A model generated the notes under the pieces. It made no database searches. It was not told where the DNA came from and was given only the letters and a program-made list of their open reading frames with translations. This document shows, in pieces, positions 52,076 to 60,960 of a stretch of DNA of 64,000 bases. Location of the stretch: contig ONNR01000016.1 in NCBI GenBank assembly GCA_900319235.1, forward strand, positions 21,836 through 85,835. Direction: 5' to 3'. The stretch comes from an uncultured Prevotellaceae bacterium (GTDB lineage Bacteria; Bacteroidota; Bacteroidia; Bacteroidales; UBA3663). The stretch's first letter is position 1. Each line of letters starts with the position of its first letter. A program made the position numbers and the translations under genes.

Positions 52076-52107
52076 TTTGGCAAATTTTGTTTGAATCTCT
52101 ATCTTTG
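52076..52107 (+). promoter_or_regulatory. Promoter for the DUF4954 gene
   Basis: TTTG at 52076-52079, 20 bases, TATCTTTG at 52100-52107. About 110 bases of leader precede the ATG at 52228, longer than elsewhere in the window. Confidence 0.82.
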
Positions 52108-52227
52108 CGCGTTCTTTAATAATAAAGGAATCAGTTGAAGGTACAGTCTTGCACCCCTGTTGTTGCGTTAGTTGTGCTTTTTCGATCTTCTGATTTAGTT
52201 TTTTATTATCAATCAAAAATATCTTGT

Positions 52228-53817
52228 ATGAACTACCGTTCTCTAACTTCATCTGAAATCAAGGCCTTGCAGGACCAGGGATGTTCTGCAAAGGATTGGG
52301 CCGACATTCAGGTCGCCGATCCGTTCGTTCTCTCGCAGGTCAGCAATGTCCGTTTTACAGGAAAGGTTTACTTGGGGTCAAATGTGACCCTCGACAATAT
52401 ACGCAATTTAGGCACAAGCGGCAATACCACGTTTGGCAATGGCATCGAGGTCAGCGTGCTGAAGGAAGATGGTGGCCTTGAAGTGGTTCTCTACGATGGC
52501 TTGACCTCGATGGAGGCAGCCTTTGAGGTGATTGAGGCCCGCAAGGAACCCGAACTTGTGGCTATGCTCCATCAGAAAGCACGCAACTATGCTGAGAGCA
52601 TTCGTTGTGATGGCACCATTATCGAAGATGGTTGCTTCGTGAGCGATGTACGTGAAATCAAGGATGTCCATCTTGGTCCCAATACGAAGGTGGAGGGTGC
52701 AGTGCGCTTGGTCGATGTCAGTGTCGTCAGCCTTCCCGATGCTCCCAGCTTCATTGGCGATGGCGTGATCCTCGAGCATGTCATCATCCTCTCGGATAGC
52801 AAGGTGGAGGATGCCGTGCAGATGGACAACAGTTTTGTGGGACAGGGCTGTCACATCGGTCGTCTCTATTCGTCGGCCAACTCGTTGTTCTTTGCCAACT
52901 GCTTCTTCGAGAACGGTGAGGCCTGCGCCTATTTCGCAGGTCCATATAGTGTGAGCCACCACAAGGCCACCCTGATGATTGGTTGCATCACGTCGTTCTT
53001 CAACGCCGGTTCGGTCAGCAATCAGAGCAACCACTCCTATAAGACCGGACCCAACAAGTACGGTCAGTTGCAGCGTGGCTGCAAACTGGGCAGTTCTAGC
53101 TACGTTTATTGGCCCATGCAGGTGGGTGTGTTCAGTACCGTCATCGGTCATCATACGGGACACGAGGATTTCCGCGATCTTCCCTTCTCGCTCATCACCG
53201 AGGATGGAAATGGCAAGACCATCGTCGTGCCTGGTCAGAATCTCGGCAGTGTAGGTACACGTCGTGACGCCAACAAGTGGCCTAAACGCGACAAGCGTTC
53301 CAACATTCCGGGTGCTCGTCGCGACCTGCTTAACTTCACGCTTTTTAACCCCTATAGCATCGGATATATCCTTCGTGGCATGAAGATTCTCAAGAAACTC
53401 AAGAACACTGGAGAAACCGATTTCCAGGGCTGCGCCATCAATCCTCGTCACATCAAGCGTGGCTTGGATCGCTATCAGCAGGCTGTCGACTTGTACATCG
53501 GTCAGCAGTTGCAGCAGTTCGAGGCTCTCGGCATCATCGATCAGGAGCCAGGCGAGGAGGGTGCCGGCGAATGGATTGACTACGGAGGAATGCTCGTTCC
53601 TCGCAAGGAGATGCTCGATACTTTGCGTGAGGGCAAGAGTTTTGAGGACTTGAAGCCGCAGCTCCACACTTTCGAATACAACTGGTTGGCTGCTCACTTC
53701 GATATTTCCGAGAAGGAGAGTCTCATCGAAGGTGGCAAGTCGGCTGCCGAAACTTGGAATGCAGCCCTCGATGCCGATGGAGAAATGGACATTGCTGCTT
53801 GCAATATTGATTTGTAA
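52228..53817 (+). CDS. DUF4954 family protein (left-handed beta-helix, UDP-sugar pyrophosphorylase-like)
   Basis: The reading frame opens at 52135, but MNYRSLTSSEIKALQDQGC at 52228 is the family start, giving 529 residues. Repeated hexapeptide-like turns (VYLGSNVTLDNIRNLG, IIEDGCFVSDVREI, VHLGPNTKVEGAVRL, FVGQGCHIGRLYSSANS) point to a left-handed beta-helix as in nucleotidyl- and acyltransferases. Other conserved stretches are ACAYFAGPYSVSHHKATLMIG and NQSNHSYKTGPNKYGQLQRG. Members are Bacteroidetes-specific and of unknown function. It ends well before the terminator at 53866. The long 5' leader could hold post-transcriptional control. Confidence 0.82.
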   Translation: MNYRSLTSSEIKALQDQGCSAKDWADIQVADPFVLSQVSNVRFTGKVYLGSNVTLDNIRNLGTSGNTTFGNGIEVSVLKEDGGLEVVLYDGLTSMEAAFEVIEARKEPELVAMLHQKARNYAESIRCDGTIIEDGCFVSDVREIKDVHLGPNTKVEGAVRLVDVSVVSLPDAPSFIGDGVILEHVIILSDSKVEDAVQMDNSFVGQGCHIGRLYSSANSLFFANCFFENGEACAYFAGPYSVSHHKATLMIGCITSFFNAGSVSNQSNHSYKTGPNKYGQLQRGCKLGSSSYVYWPMQVGVFSTVIGHHTGHEDFRDLPFSLITEDGNGKTIVVPGQNLGSVGTRRDANKWPKRDKRSNIPGARRDLLNFTLFNPYSIGYILRGMKILKKLKNTGETDFQGCAINPRHIKRGLDRYQQAVDLYIGQQLQQFEALGIIDQEPGEEGAGEWIDYGGMLVPRKEMLDTLREGKSFEDLKPQLHTFEYNWLAAHFDISEKESLIEGGKSAAETWNAALDADGEMDIAACNIDL

Positions 53818-53865
53818 AACTGCACTCGTCCTTGTCTTCGTTCTCTTCGTTTATCAACTCATATT

Positions 53866-53900
53866 GCTCCCTGTCTTTTTAAGTTCAAGGGAGCTTTTTT
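53866..53900 (+). terminator. Rho-independent terminator after the DUF4954 gene
   Basis: GCTCCCT (53866-53872) pairs with AGGGAGC (53888-53894), followed by TTTTTT. Confidence 0.82.
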
Positions 53901-53925
53901 GTAAATCATTCAAGATAGTAGAGGC

Positions 53926-55467
53926 ATGAAATTCTTCTACAGTGCAATTTTCTCCGTCCTATTGTTAGGGTCGTGTATTCGTCCAACGACAGAGGAACCG
54001 GTTTTGTCCGGTCCTCCTGCCGATAGTGTCTATACCATCAATGTGGCAGAAGCAGGTGCAGTAGGAGATGGTCAGACACTGAATACCGAAGTCCTGCAGA
54101 AGTGCATCGACGAGGTGCATGCCCATGAGGGTGGAGGACGTGTCTATTTCGGCAGCGGAAAGTGGCTGTCGGGACTGTTACGGCTGAAAAGCAATGTGGA
54201 AATCTACCTTGATGCAGAAGCCACTTTGCTTGGTAGTACCAATCCGTACGATTATGATGGAGGCAGCGATGCCGTAGGTCGTCGAGGCGATGAGGATGTC
54301 CATTCGGGTCTCATAGTCAGCGATTCGGCGCAGCACATCCGTATTGTCGGTCGTGGCACGGTGGATGCTCAAGGTTTGGATCTTGCCTTGGCCATCGACA
54401 GTCTGCACCATATCGGTGAACGTGTCGATCCGAACTACAATTATCGGCGAATGCGACCTTCGACTCGTCCAAAGCTCTTCTTCCTGGCTGAAAGTGACAG
54501 CATCTACATTCATGGCATCACCTTGAAGAACAGTGCAGGTTGGGGATTGTCGCTCCATGCTTCCACCAATGTCGTCGTCGATAGTGTGACGGTCGTGAAT
54601 CGTGGCTATTGGAATAATGATGGTATCGACATGAACGACTGCAAGCATGTCGTGGTGCGAAAGTGTGACGTGAATGCAGCCGACGATGGCATCTGCATCA
54701 AGAGCGATAATCCCGAGAGTTGCTGCGAGGATATTCTGATTGAGGATTGTCGGATAGCTTCTTCGGCATCTGCCGTGAAATTCGGAACGGCTTCGTATGG
54801 TGGCTTCCGGAATGTGACCATCCGGAACATCAAGGTCTATGACACCTTCCGTTCGGCCATTGCCTTGGAGACTGTCGATGGAGGAGCGCTTGAAAATATC
54901 CTCGTTGAAAACATCGAAGCGAAGAACACAGGCAATCCCATCTTCATCTGCCTGGGTGCGCGTCATCCTTACGAGGGAAAGGAACCTGGGAGAACGGGCG
55001 GCATCTGCCGGAATATCATCATCCGCCACTTGAAGGCTGAAGTGCCTTTCGGTCGTCCCGACGAAGCTTACGATTTGCGTGGCCCCGAAGTCAATTATTT
55101 CCACAATCCATGGCCTTCCAGCATCGCAGGTCTTCCGGGACAGTATATCGAGAATGTCACGATTGAAGATGTCGATATCCTTTATCCCGGACGAGCCACC
55201 AAGGGAATGGCCTACGTGGGCCTCTATCGTGTCACCGAAGTGAATGAGGCAGCCAATCAGTATCCCGAATTCTCGATGTATGGCGAACTGCCATCCTGGG
55301 CATTCTATGTGCGTCATGTGAAGGATATTACCTTCAAGGACATTTTGGTGAGGTTGGCGGATAAGGATTTTCGTCCAGCTTTCGTCTTCGACGATGTGAA
55401 GGGGTTAAAGATGGAGCGGGTCAACCAACCGGAGAATCAAATTTTCAGAAATAACGTAACAGAATAG
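53926..55467 (+). CDS. GH28-family polygalacturonase-like lipoprotein
   Basis: This 513-residue lipoprotein (VLLLGSC, Cys17) starts its catalytic domain with INVAEAGAVGDGQTLNTEVLQKCID, as in GH28 enzymes. The right-handed beta-helix core contains WNNDGIDMNDCKHVVVRKC and AADDGICIKSD, with the catalytic Asp residues (NxD and DD). The usual G-H-G motif is not clear; the position reads SSASAVKFGTASYGG, as in some rhamnogalacturonan-type GH28 members. It would cut galacturonic-acid chains outside or in the periplasm, fitting the pectin locus. No promoter was identified in the 25 bases after the preceding terminator. The GH92 gene starts eight bases after its stop codon. Confidence 0.9.
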   Translation: MKFFYSAIFSVLLLGSCIRPTTEEPVLSGPPADSVYTINVAEAGAVGDGQTLNTEVLQKCIDEVHAHEGGGRVYFGSGKWLSGLLRLKSNVEIYLDAEATLLGSTNPYDYDGGSDAVGRRGDEDVHSGLIVSDSAQHIRIVGRGTVDAQGLDLALAIDSLHHIGERVDPNYNYRRMRPSTRPKLFFLAESDSIYIHGITLKNSAGWGLSLHASTNVVVDSVTVVNRGYWNNDGIDMNDCKHVVVRKCDVNAADDGICIKSDNPESCCEDILIEDCRIASSASAVKFGTASYGGFRNVTIRNIKVYDTFRSAIALETVDGGALENILVENIEAKNTGNPIFICLGARHPYEGKEPGRTGGICRNIIIRHLKAEVPFGRPDEAYDLRGPEVNYFHNPWPSSIAGLPGQYIENVTIEDVDILYPGRATKGMAYVGLYRVTEVNEAANQYPEFSMYGELPSWAFYVRHVKDITFKDILVRLADKDFRPAFVFDDVKGLKMERVNQPENQIFRNNVTE

Positions 55468-55474
55468 ATAGCAT

Positions 55475-57892
55475 ATGAACACACGCAATTTGAAGAATCA
55501 AGCCCTTCTGCTATTGGGCATGACAGCCTTGATGGCTTGTACCAAGCAACCTGAGGCAAAGGATTACATGCAGTATGTCGATACCATGATAGGCACGGGA
55601 GCACACTACAGCGAGGATGCTGCCGGCCTTTGGGGTACGGAACGCAAACAAAAGCCCATCCCTACGAGCAAGAAAGGAACGATGGCAGGCTACGACCAGG
55701 CGCACGACCCGGGACAATGTATCCCGTCGGTCTTTGTGCCCCATGGCATGAACTTCTGGGTGGCTCAGACCGAAGACACCGAGCAGAAGGAGATTTCGCC
55801 CTACTATTACCAGGATGAAGAGATACAAGGTTTCCGCAACAGTCATTGGATTGTGGGCGGTATGACGCAGGACTACGGCTCGTTCACCCTGATGCCTTTG
55901 GGCGGCGAACTGATTACCAATCCGTTGGCACGTGGCTCGAAGTTCAGTCACGACAAGGAGGTTTCCACTCCCGCCTATTACAGTGTCGAACTGCCCGACT
56001 ACGGCATTCAGGCAGAGATGACTGCGGCATCGCGCTCGGCCATCTTCCGCTTCACCTACAAGGAGGCAGGCGATGTCTATCTGGTGATGAATCCCAATAG
56101 CGACGAAGGCTTGGGCCGCGTTGCTTTTGACCCTGAGACGGGAGAGATGACGGGCTCGAATCCCGTGCATCGCATCTACCAGGGTTGGGGCGAATATGCC
56201 GGATTCGACGGACATTTCGTCGTCAAGGTGAACAAGGAGATTCTGGAGGGTGGTGTCTATAACTGTAACGGCAAGTTGGAGGGGACGACCCGTATCGACA
56301 CGCCCAACGAAGGCCGCGTCTATGAGCGCAAGTTCGTGCCCGAACCCGAAGTGCACGAAGTGGGTGCCTATGTGAAGTTCCATGTGGAGGCTGGAGAAAC
56401 GGTGCTGGTGAAGGCAGCTTCTTCGTTCACCGACGTTGCCCATGCCAAGGCCAATCTTGCCAAGGAGATTCCCGCCTGGGATTTCGACACATTGCAGAAG
56501 TCGTTGACCGACACGTGGCAGCAGACGTTGAGCCGCATCGAGGCAAAGAGCAGTGATCGTGCTTTGCTGACCAGTTTCTATACGTCGCTCTACCACGCTT
56601 TGTTCCTGCCTCGCGAATTCAACGACTGCGATGGCTCTTATCCCAGTTATGCAGGTGGTTCGGAGATTCGTCACACCGACGGTACCTATTACGAGGATTA
56701 TTCGATGTGGGACACCTATCGTGCCCAGCATCCATTGATGTGCATCATCGAGCCAGAGAAAGCTGGACAGATGGTGCAGTCGCTGCTCGACAAGTATGAC
56801 GATGGTGGCTGGCTCCCCATCTTCCCGTGCTGGAACAGTTACACCTCCGAGATGATAGGCGACCATGTGGCTTCTTTGGCCGTGGATGCCTACTTCAAGG
56901 GCGTTCGCAACTTCGACGTGCAAAAGGCGTACGAGGCACTTCGCAAGAATGCCTACGAGCAGCCTGACTCGTTTGCCGACTACGAGCAGGGCAAGGGACG
57001 ACGCGCCCTGACGAGTTATCTCAAGTATGGCTACATCCCCGTGCAGGATGAGGTGCTGGAGGCTTACCACAAGCGCGAGCAGACCAGTCGTACCATGGAG
57101 TATGCCTATGACGACTATGTGCTCTCACTCTTCGCTCGTGAATTGGGGCACGACAGCGTGGCTGACGATTTGGTCCGTCGTGCTGCCTATTATAAGAATG
57201 TGTATAATCCCACCTTGGGTTGGGTTGATGGCCGCAACGAGGACGGCACTTGGGTTAATGGCGATCCGTTCAGTTTCCAGAAGTACATCTGCGAAGGCAA
57301 GCCTTGTCACTACACGTGGTATGTACCTCACGACATCGCAGGTCTTGCCGAACTGATGGGTGGACCCGAAGCCTTTGCCGCCAAACTCGACACTATCTTC
57401 GAAGGTGGGCGCTACTGGCACGGAAATGAGCCCTGTCATCAGATCAGCTATCTCTACGATTATGTGGGCCAACCTTGGAAGACGCAGCAGCGCGTTCGTC
57501 AAATCATGAACGACGAATATGGTCTGGCTGCCGATGGTCTGGCTGGCAATGACGATGCAGGTCAGATGTCGGCTTGGTATGTATTTTCGGCGATGGGCTT
57601 CTATCCCGTTTGTCCCGGCATCCCGTATTATGCGTTGGGTTCTCCTTGCTTTGACCAACTCACAATCCATGGTTCCAATGGCAAGGATTTCAAGATGACG
57701 GTCCTAAATGCTTCGCCCGAGAACGTCTATATCCAAAGCGTCACCCTCAACGGCAAGCCCTACGACCTCAACTACATCCGTCACGAAGACATCGTCCTCG
57801 GTGGTGTGCTTGAAGTTGTGATGGGTCCCGAGCCAAACGTGCAGCGAGGCACGTCTGCTGAGGCTGCTCCTCCTTCGATGGGTGCTCAGTGA
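55475..57892 (+). CDS. GH92-family alpha-mannosidase-like lipoprotein
   Basis: This 805-residue lipoprotein (GMTALMAC, Cys22) has the GH92 beginning YMQYVDTMIGTGAHYSEDAAG followed by IPSVFVPHGMNFW. The C-terminal catalytic domain has YSMWDTYRAQHPL, GWLPIFPCWNSYTSEMIGDH, EPCHQISYLYDY and GNDDAGQMSAWYVFSAMGFYPVCPG, the last being diagnostic. GH92 enzymes are calcium-dependent exo-alpha-mannosidases that trim host or yeast N-glycans. Its tight pairing with GH28 (eight bases) is unusual, since pectin does not contain alpha-mannose. Either the locus targets a composite glycan or the gene is an acquired neighbour. Confidence 0.92.
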   Translation: MNTRNLKNQALLLLGMTALMACTKQPEAKDYMQYVDTMIGTGAHYSEDAAGLWGTERKQKPIPTSKKGTMAGYDQAHDPGQCIPSVFVPHGMNFWVAQTEDTEQKEISPYYYQDEEIQGFRNSHWIVGGMTQDYGSFTLMPLGGELITNPLARGSKFSHDKEVSTPAYYSVELPDYGIQAEMTAASRSAIFRFTYKEAGDVYLVMNPNSDEGLGRVAFDPETGEMTGSNPVHRIYQGWGEYAGFDGHFVVKVNKEILEGGVYNCNGKLEGTTRIDTPNEGRVYERKFVPEPEVHEVGAYVKFHVEAGETVLVKAASSFTDVAHAKANLAKEIPAWDFDTLQKSLTDTWQQTLSRIEAKSSDRALLTSFYTSLYHALFLPREFNDCDGSYPSYAGGSEIRHTDGTYYEDYSMWDTYRAQHPLMCIIEPEKAGQMVQSLLDKYDDGGWLPIFPCWNSYTSEMIGDHVASLAVDAYFKGVRNFDVQKAYEALRKNAYEQPDSFADYEQGKGRRALTSYLKYGYIPVQDEVLEAYHKREQTSRTMEYAYDDYVLSLFARELGHDSVADDLVRRAAYYKNVYNPTLGWVDGRNEDGTWVNGDPFSFQKYICEGKPCHYTWYVPHDIAGLAELMGGPEAFAAKLDTIFEGGRYWHGNEPCHQISYLYDYVGQPWKTQQRVRQIMNDEYGLAADGLAGNDDAGQMSAWYVFSAMGFYPVCPGIPYYALGSPCFDQLTIHGSNGKDFKMTVLNASPENVYIQSVTLNGKPYDLNYIRHEDIVLGGVLEVVMGPEPNVQRGTSAEAAPPSMGAQ

Positions 57893-57941
57893 TGAAGGTC
57901 TATGCAAAGATCACATTGCCATTCGGCAAACAAAAATAGGA

Positions 57942-58209
57942 TATAAAAGTAGGTGAAAATGGCAGACAACCTCGGCCCAATGGCCTGGTTGTTTCTGCAA
58001 GAAAATGTGCAGGTCTAATACCTGCAAAAAATTGCGCAAATGCGCAAAAAATCCATCCGGCCTCAGATATTTAATGATACGGTCGAGGCGTATTTTCTGC
58101 ACGAAGTGCAATTTTCTGCTGCCATTGAGGCAGCACATTTTCCGGCAGCAGAGACAGGGCATTTGGCCCGCAGTCTCCTGCCATTTTCACCTCTTGTCTA
58201 CTTTTTATA
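57942..58209. mobile_element. Hairpin-rich MITE-like element with imperfect terminal inverted repeats
   Basis: The left end (57942-57965) and right end (58178-58209) are inverted copies of about 24 bases, with six extra bases on the right. Inside are several hairpins: GCAGGTCTAATACCTGC, TTGCGCAAATGCGCAA, TGCACGAAGTGCA and GCTGCCATTGAGGCAGC. There is no transposase or credible gene, so it is a non-autonomous element or a structured RNA. It fills most of the 398-bp gap 57893-58290. Confidence 0.7.
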
Positions 58210-58290
58210 TAGAAGTCATGCAAGGTTTCTGTAGTTGATGCATTTATTGTTTTGAAAGAAATATAAGTTTCAACATTATATCATAAGCAA

Positions 58291-58896
58291 ATGAGAAAGA
58301 TTAATATCATCATCTTGTTCTTGATAACCGTACTCAGCGCAAGTGCGCAAGAGAAACGGTGGGAAAACAACTTCTATTTAGGCCAGGGCTTGATACTGGA
58401 TTACAAGAACGGCGATGGAGAAGGAGGAATGTCGTTCGTGGCGGGTTATGGCTTGTCATATCGATTTTCTCCCCATTGGTCGGTAATGCCTGGCGTGGCT
58501 CTTCGCGCAGTGGCTGAAGGAGCTCCGGCAGAACACTTCGATGATGGTCACGACTATGATACCTTCGCTTTCCTCGATATCCCGCTTCTCGTTCGATACC
58601 ATACCGGTGTTAGTAAGCGGTACTTTACTTTTGGTTTCGGTCCAGTGTTCTCGTTCTGTACAGGAAATGATACCTATTACGTAGATGCTGATCCTCGTTC
58701 ACCTCTGAACAATCTGAAAAAGTGCAAAACCTTCTCCCTCGGACTTCAGCCTACCATCAGCTATCAGTTCGCCCGTCACTTTAGTGTTGGCCTTGATGGT
58801 TACATTTGTCTCACCAACCTCAAGCAGCATCACGGCCTTACTTCCGGCGGAATCTACATCCATTCCCTCACATGTCGCATGGCGTTTAATTTCTAA
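58291..58896 (+). CDS. Outer-membrane beta-barrel protein
   Basis: This 201-residue protein has a signal peptide (MRKINIIILFLITVLSASAQ) and alternating hydrophobic strands: MSFVAGYGLSYRFSPHWSVMPGVALRAVAE, FAFLDIPLLVRYHTG, YFTFGFGPVFSFCTG and FSLGLQPTISYQF. It ends ...RMAFNF with a terminal Phe. This is the plan of the small OMP_b-brl barrels common in Bacteroidetes, for which no role is known. It has one paired-cysteine-like segment. No standard promoter was found directly upstream; the MITE-like element at 57942-58209 ends 81 bases before it and may supply or disturb expression. Confidence 0.78.
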   Translation: MRKINIIILFLITVLSASAQEKRWENNFYLGQGLILDYKNGDGEGGMSFVAGYGLSYRFSPHWSVMPGVALRAVAEGAPAEHFDDGHDYDTFAFLDIPLLVRYHTGVSKRYFTFGFGPVFSFCTGNDTYYVDADPRSPLNNLKKCKTFSLGLQPTISYQFARHFSVGLDGYICLTNLKQHHGLTSGGIYIHSLTCRMAFNF

Positions 58897-58953
58897 GGCA
58901 TTCTTGTTTTTTCTTGTTTATAAACTACTGAAGGCGCAGCAACACACGATGCC

Positions 58954-59043
58954 GCGCCTTTGGTTTCTGCGCATAGAGCGAGAAAGGAATGATGCCTTTG
59001 ATTCTTTTCCGAGGGAATGGTCGGGTTATTTTAGGGCAAGACA
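58954..59043. repeat. Dispersed ~90-bp repeat, copy R1
   Basis: It starts GCGCCTTTGGTTTC, continues AGAGCGAGAAAGGA and ends TTTTAGGGCAAGACA. Other copies are at 60747-60836, 60862-60944 and (end only) 61801-61832. Confidence 0.7.
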
Positions 59044-59152
59044 CAAGTGCCAAAATCAAATAGTTGTTGACCGAGGAATCCACAGAGGATGCAAAGGTGT
59101 AACAAAATAGGAAAGGAATAAATGTTCGATTCCATTGGTGCAATATTAGCAA

Positions 59153-59980
59153 TTATTGAAAAGATACTCTATCAGCCAGTTGGAGGAAATAGTCATTCGA
59201 CCAGATCTCCAATTCTCTGGGATTGATTACGAAGGGTTCCACATCAGCTTTTACGGCATTGATATCTGTCGATGCCAATCGCTCGCGCAGGAGGTTCAGG
59301 AATTCTTCTTTTGAGAGATCAAGGCCATTGAACTCAGAGGCACGTATTTTTAGATGCTCAAAGTCAAGTGTTACATTATTACGCACATACCACTCGAAGT
59401 CATACCAGTCACGCCCCTTGACACGATTCTTCCACTGACGGAAAACCAGGGCATGCATCTTGCCGGCATAAAGATCGGGCAACGTGAAACAACGCGTCAT
59501 GAACGAGAACGGACGCATTAATAACTTTTGTTCTGTCTCGAATTGCAGGGGAGGTTCTATGTCCACCTCTATCTTGATCTTCAATGTCTTTTCGGTTTGG
59601 AACGAAATGTTATATACATCCGTGTTATCCTTCAGGAATGCGGATTCCACCTTGCCAAAAGTCTTCTTATCCTTCTTGGTGATGACCACTTCACGTCCCA
59701 CTGCCTTGGCCTCTTCGATAATTGCAGTGAAATAATCTTCGAGTTTGAATGCATGATTCTTCTCTAAAAGCGAGAAGTCCATATCTTCCGAAAATCTTTG
59801 AAGCCCATGGAAGATACGCAGGCAAGTGCCTCCATAGAAGGCCGCCTCCTTGAAGAATCCTCCTCGATTCAGTCCTCCAAGCACAACCTGCTGCATTGCC
59901 TCATAGACGGCATTGCGCCTACCCGTCTCCCCAATTCGGGATACTACCTCATCAACCATCTGGTCAAATATACTTTTCAT
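59153..59980 (-). CDS. AbiEii-family nucleotidyltransferase toxin (type IV toxin-antitoxin)
   Basis: This 275-residue protein has the AbiEii/AbiGii motif block: FYGGTCLRIFHGLQRFSEDMDFSLLE (49-73), with GG-T and D-x-D metal and nucleotide residues, then KIEVD near 140 and the DLYAGKMHALVFRQWKNRVKGRDWYDF region with the conserved K-x-R-D. Such enzymes act as toxins, by nucleotidyl transfer in characterised members, and can stop phage growth. The start overlaps the antitoxin gene's end by 17 bases, the usual order antitoxin then toxin. All motifs look intact. Confidence 0.9.
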   Translation of the reverse strand: MKSIFDQMVDEVVSRIGETGRRNAVYEAMQQVVLGGLNRGGFFKEAAFYGGTCLRIFHGLQRFSEDMDFSLLEKNHAFKLEDYFTAIIEEAKAVGREVVITKKDKKTFGKVESAFLKDNTDVYNISFQTEKTLKIKIEVDIEPPLQFETEQKLLMRPFSFMTRCFTLPDLYAGKMHALVFRQWKNRVKGRDWYDFEWYVRNNVTLDFEHLKIRASEFNGLDLSKEEFLNLLRERLASTDINAVKADVEPFVINPRELEIWSNDYFLQLADRVSFQ

Positions 59981-60608
59981 GCTTTAGGAACTTGATTAGG
60001 GTATTAATACTCTGTTGCTTTCGGCTCTCTTTGGCAATCTCCTCGAGCAGGGTACTGTCGAACTTCGATAATACATCCATATCAAAACGTATATCCTCCT
60101 CCAACCACAGACGGACATCAGACATGAACCGCAGAGAGAGTTTGGGAGTATATGCTATCAGATCGCACAAGGCCTTTTCGGGCGTCGCCATCAGGAAACT
60201 TACCTTGTCGGACACTTGTTCAATCCTAATCCCTAACGGGAAATAGGACGCGCTACAATGCTGAAAATCATATACGCCCGTAGGATTCGTGAACCTTCGG
60301 CTTTGCTTTGTGGTCACCGACTGGATCAGATATACATACTCAGGAATCAGTCCATAGTAGCGCAAGGCCGTATGTCGGCTCACATATGAAGGGCCATACA
60401 GATGATTGGCAATCAATTCCAGACATAAGGGTTGGCCCGACTCTTCGGCATTGACTACATACAGACCATTCTTCAGCCGTATGATCCTGCCGGCAGACTC
60501 CAGACTGCGAGCCTTGTCGGTGATATGCTTGTTGTCGGGAAACACGGATTGCAGCACAGACAGGTCGAAAGGCACATTCCCAATGTTTGCAAACGGATTG
60601 TTCATCAT
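59964..60608 (-). CDS. AbiEi-family antitoxin / transcriptional regulator
   Basis: This 214-residue protein has an N-terminal winged-helix pattern (LQSVFPDNKHITDKARSLESAGRIIRLKNGLYVV), which is the AbiEi DNA-binding domain. A C-terminal part follows with SYVSRHTALRYYGLIPEYVYLIQSVT and ATPEKALCDLIAYTP, typical of AbiEi antitoxin families. It should neutralise the toxin and repress their common promoter; the -7-like TATATTTG on the complement strand (60631-60638) lies just upstream of its start. A second ATG (NNPFANIG) is one codon later. The gene overlaps the toxin gene. Confidence 0.88.
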   Translation of the reverse strand: MMNNPFANIGNVPFDLSVLQSVFPDNKHITDKARSLESAGRIIRLKNGLYVVNAEESGQPLCLELIANHLYGPSYVSRHTALRYYGLIPEYVYLIQSVTTKQSRRFTNPTGVYDFQHCSASYFPLGIRIEQVSDKVSFLMATPEKALCDLIAYTPKLSLRFMSDVRLWLEEDIRFDMDVLSKFDSTLLEEIAKESRKQQSINTLIKFLKHEKYI

Positions 60609-60630
60609 TCTATTATTGTTTTCAGCGAGG

Positions 60631-60638
60631 CAAATATA
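60631..60638 (-). promoter_or_regulatory. -7 element of the AbiE operon
   Basis: TATATTTG on the complement strand, 22 bases before the antitoxin ATG. No clear -33 TTTG was found, which would suit repression control. Confidence 0.55.
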
Positions 60639-60746
60639 GTCATAATTTCATCAGAAAAACGAATTTCTCTCGTTTTTCTAATCATTTCATAACTATTTTG
60701 TGTTTTTTGCCACCTCGATTATGCAAACTTGGTGCCTTCCGATGAC

Positions 60747-60836
60747 GCGCCTTCAGTTTCAGCGGATAGAGTGAGAAAGGACTTATCCTTCTATGTTCCA
60801 AATGTGAAATTGGTCAAGTTGTTTTAGGGCAAGACA
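60747..60836. repeat. Dispersed ~90-bp repeat, copy R2
   Basis: It shares GCGCCTT, GAGAAAGGA and TTTTAGGGCAAGACA with R1. The gap 60609-60960 consists mainly of R2 and R3, with no gene seen. Confidence 0.68.
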
Positions 60837-60861
60837 CTTAACTCCCTCTCCAAGAATATCT

Positions 60862-60944
60862 GCGCCTTTGGTTTCTATTAAGCGAGAAAGGACTGATTTC
60901 TGTGCATTGCAGCGGAAATGGTCATATTTTATTTTGGCAAGACA
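60862..60944. repeat. Dispersed ~90-bp repeat, copy R3
   Basis: GCGCCTTTGGTTTC and AGCGAGAAAGGACTGAT, then a shortened end TTTTGGCAAGACA. R3 lies directly downstream of the lipoprotein gene at 60961. Confidence 0.68.
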
Positions 60945-60960
60945 ATTCAGAGAACGCTAA

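Noticed and set aside
57942..58209. Insertion sequence with transposase
   Set aside because: The element is only 268 bp, has no coding capacity, and its terminal repeats are imperfect. It is listed as a non-autonomous element instead.
58784..59110. 108-residue frame over dispersed repeat R1
   Set aside because: It overlaps the end of the barrel gene and follows the repeat sequence. No conserved protein features.
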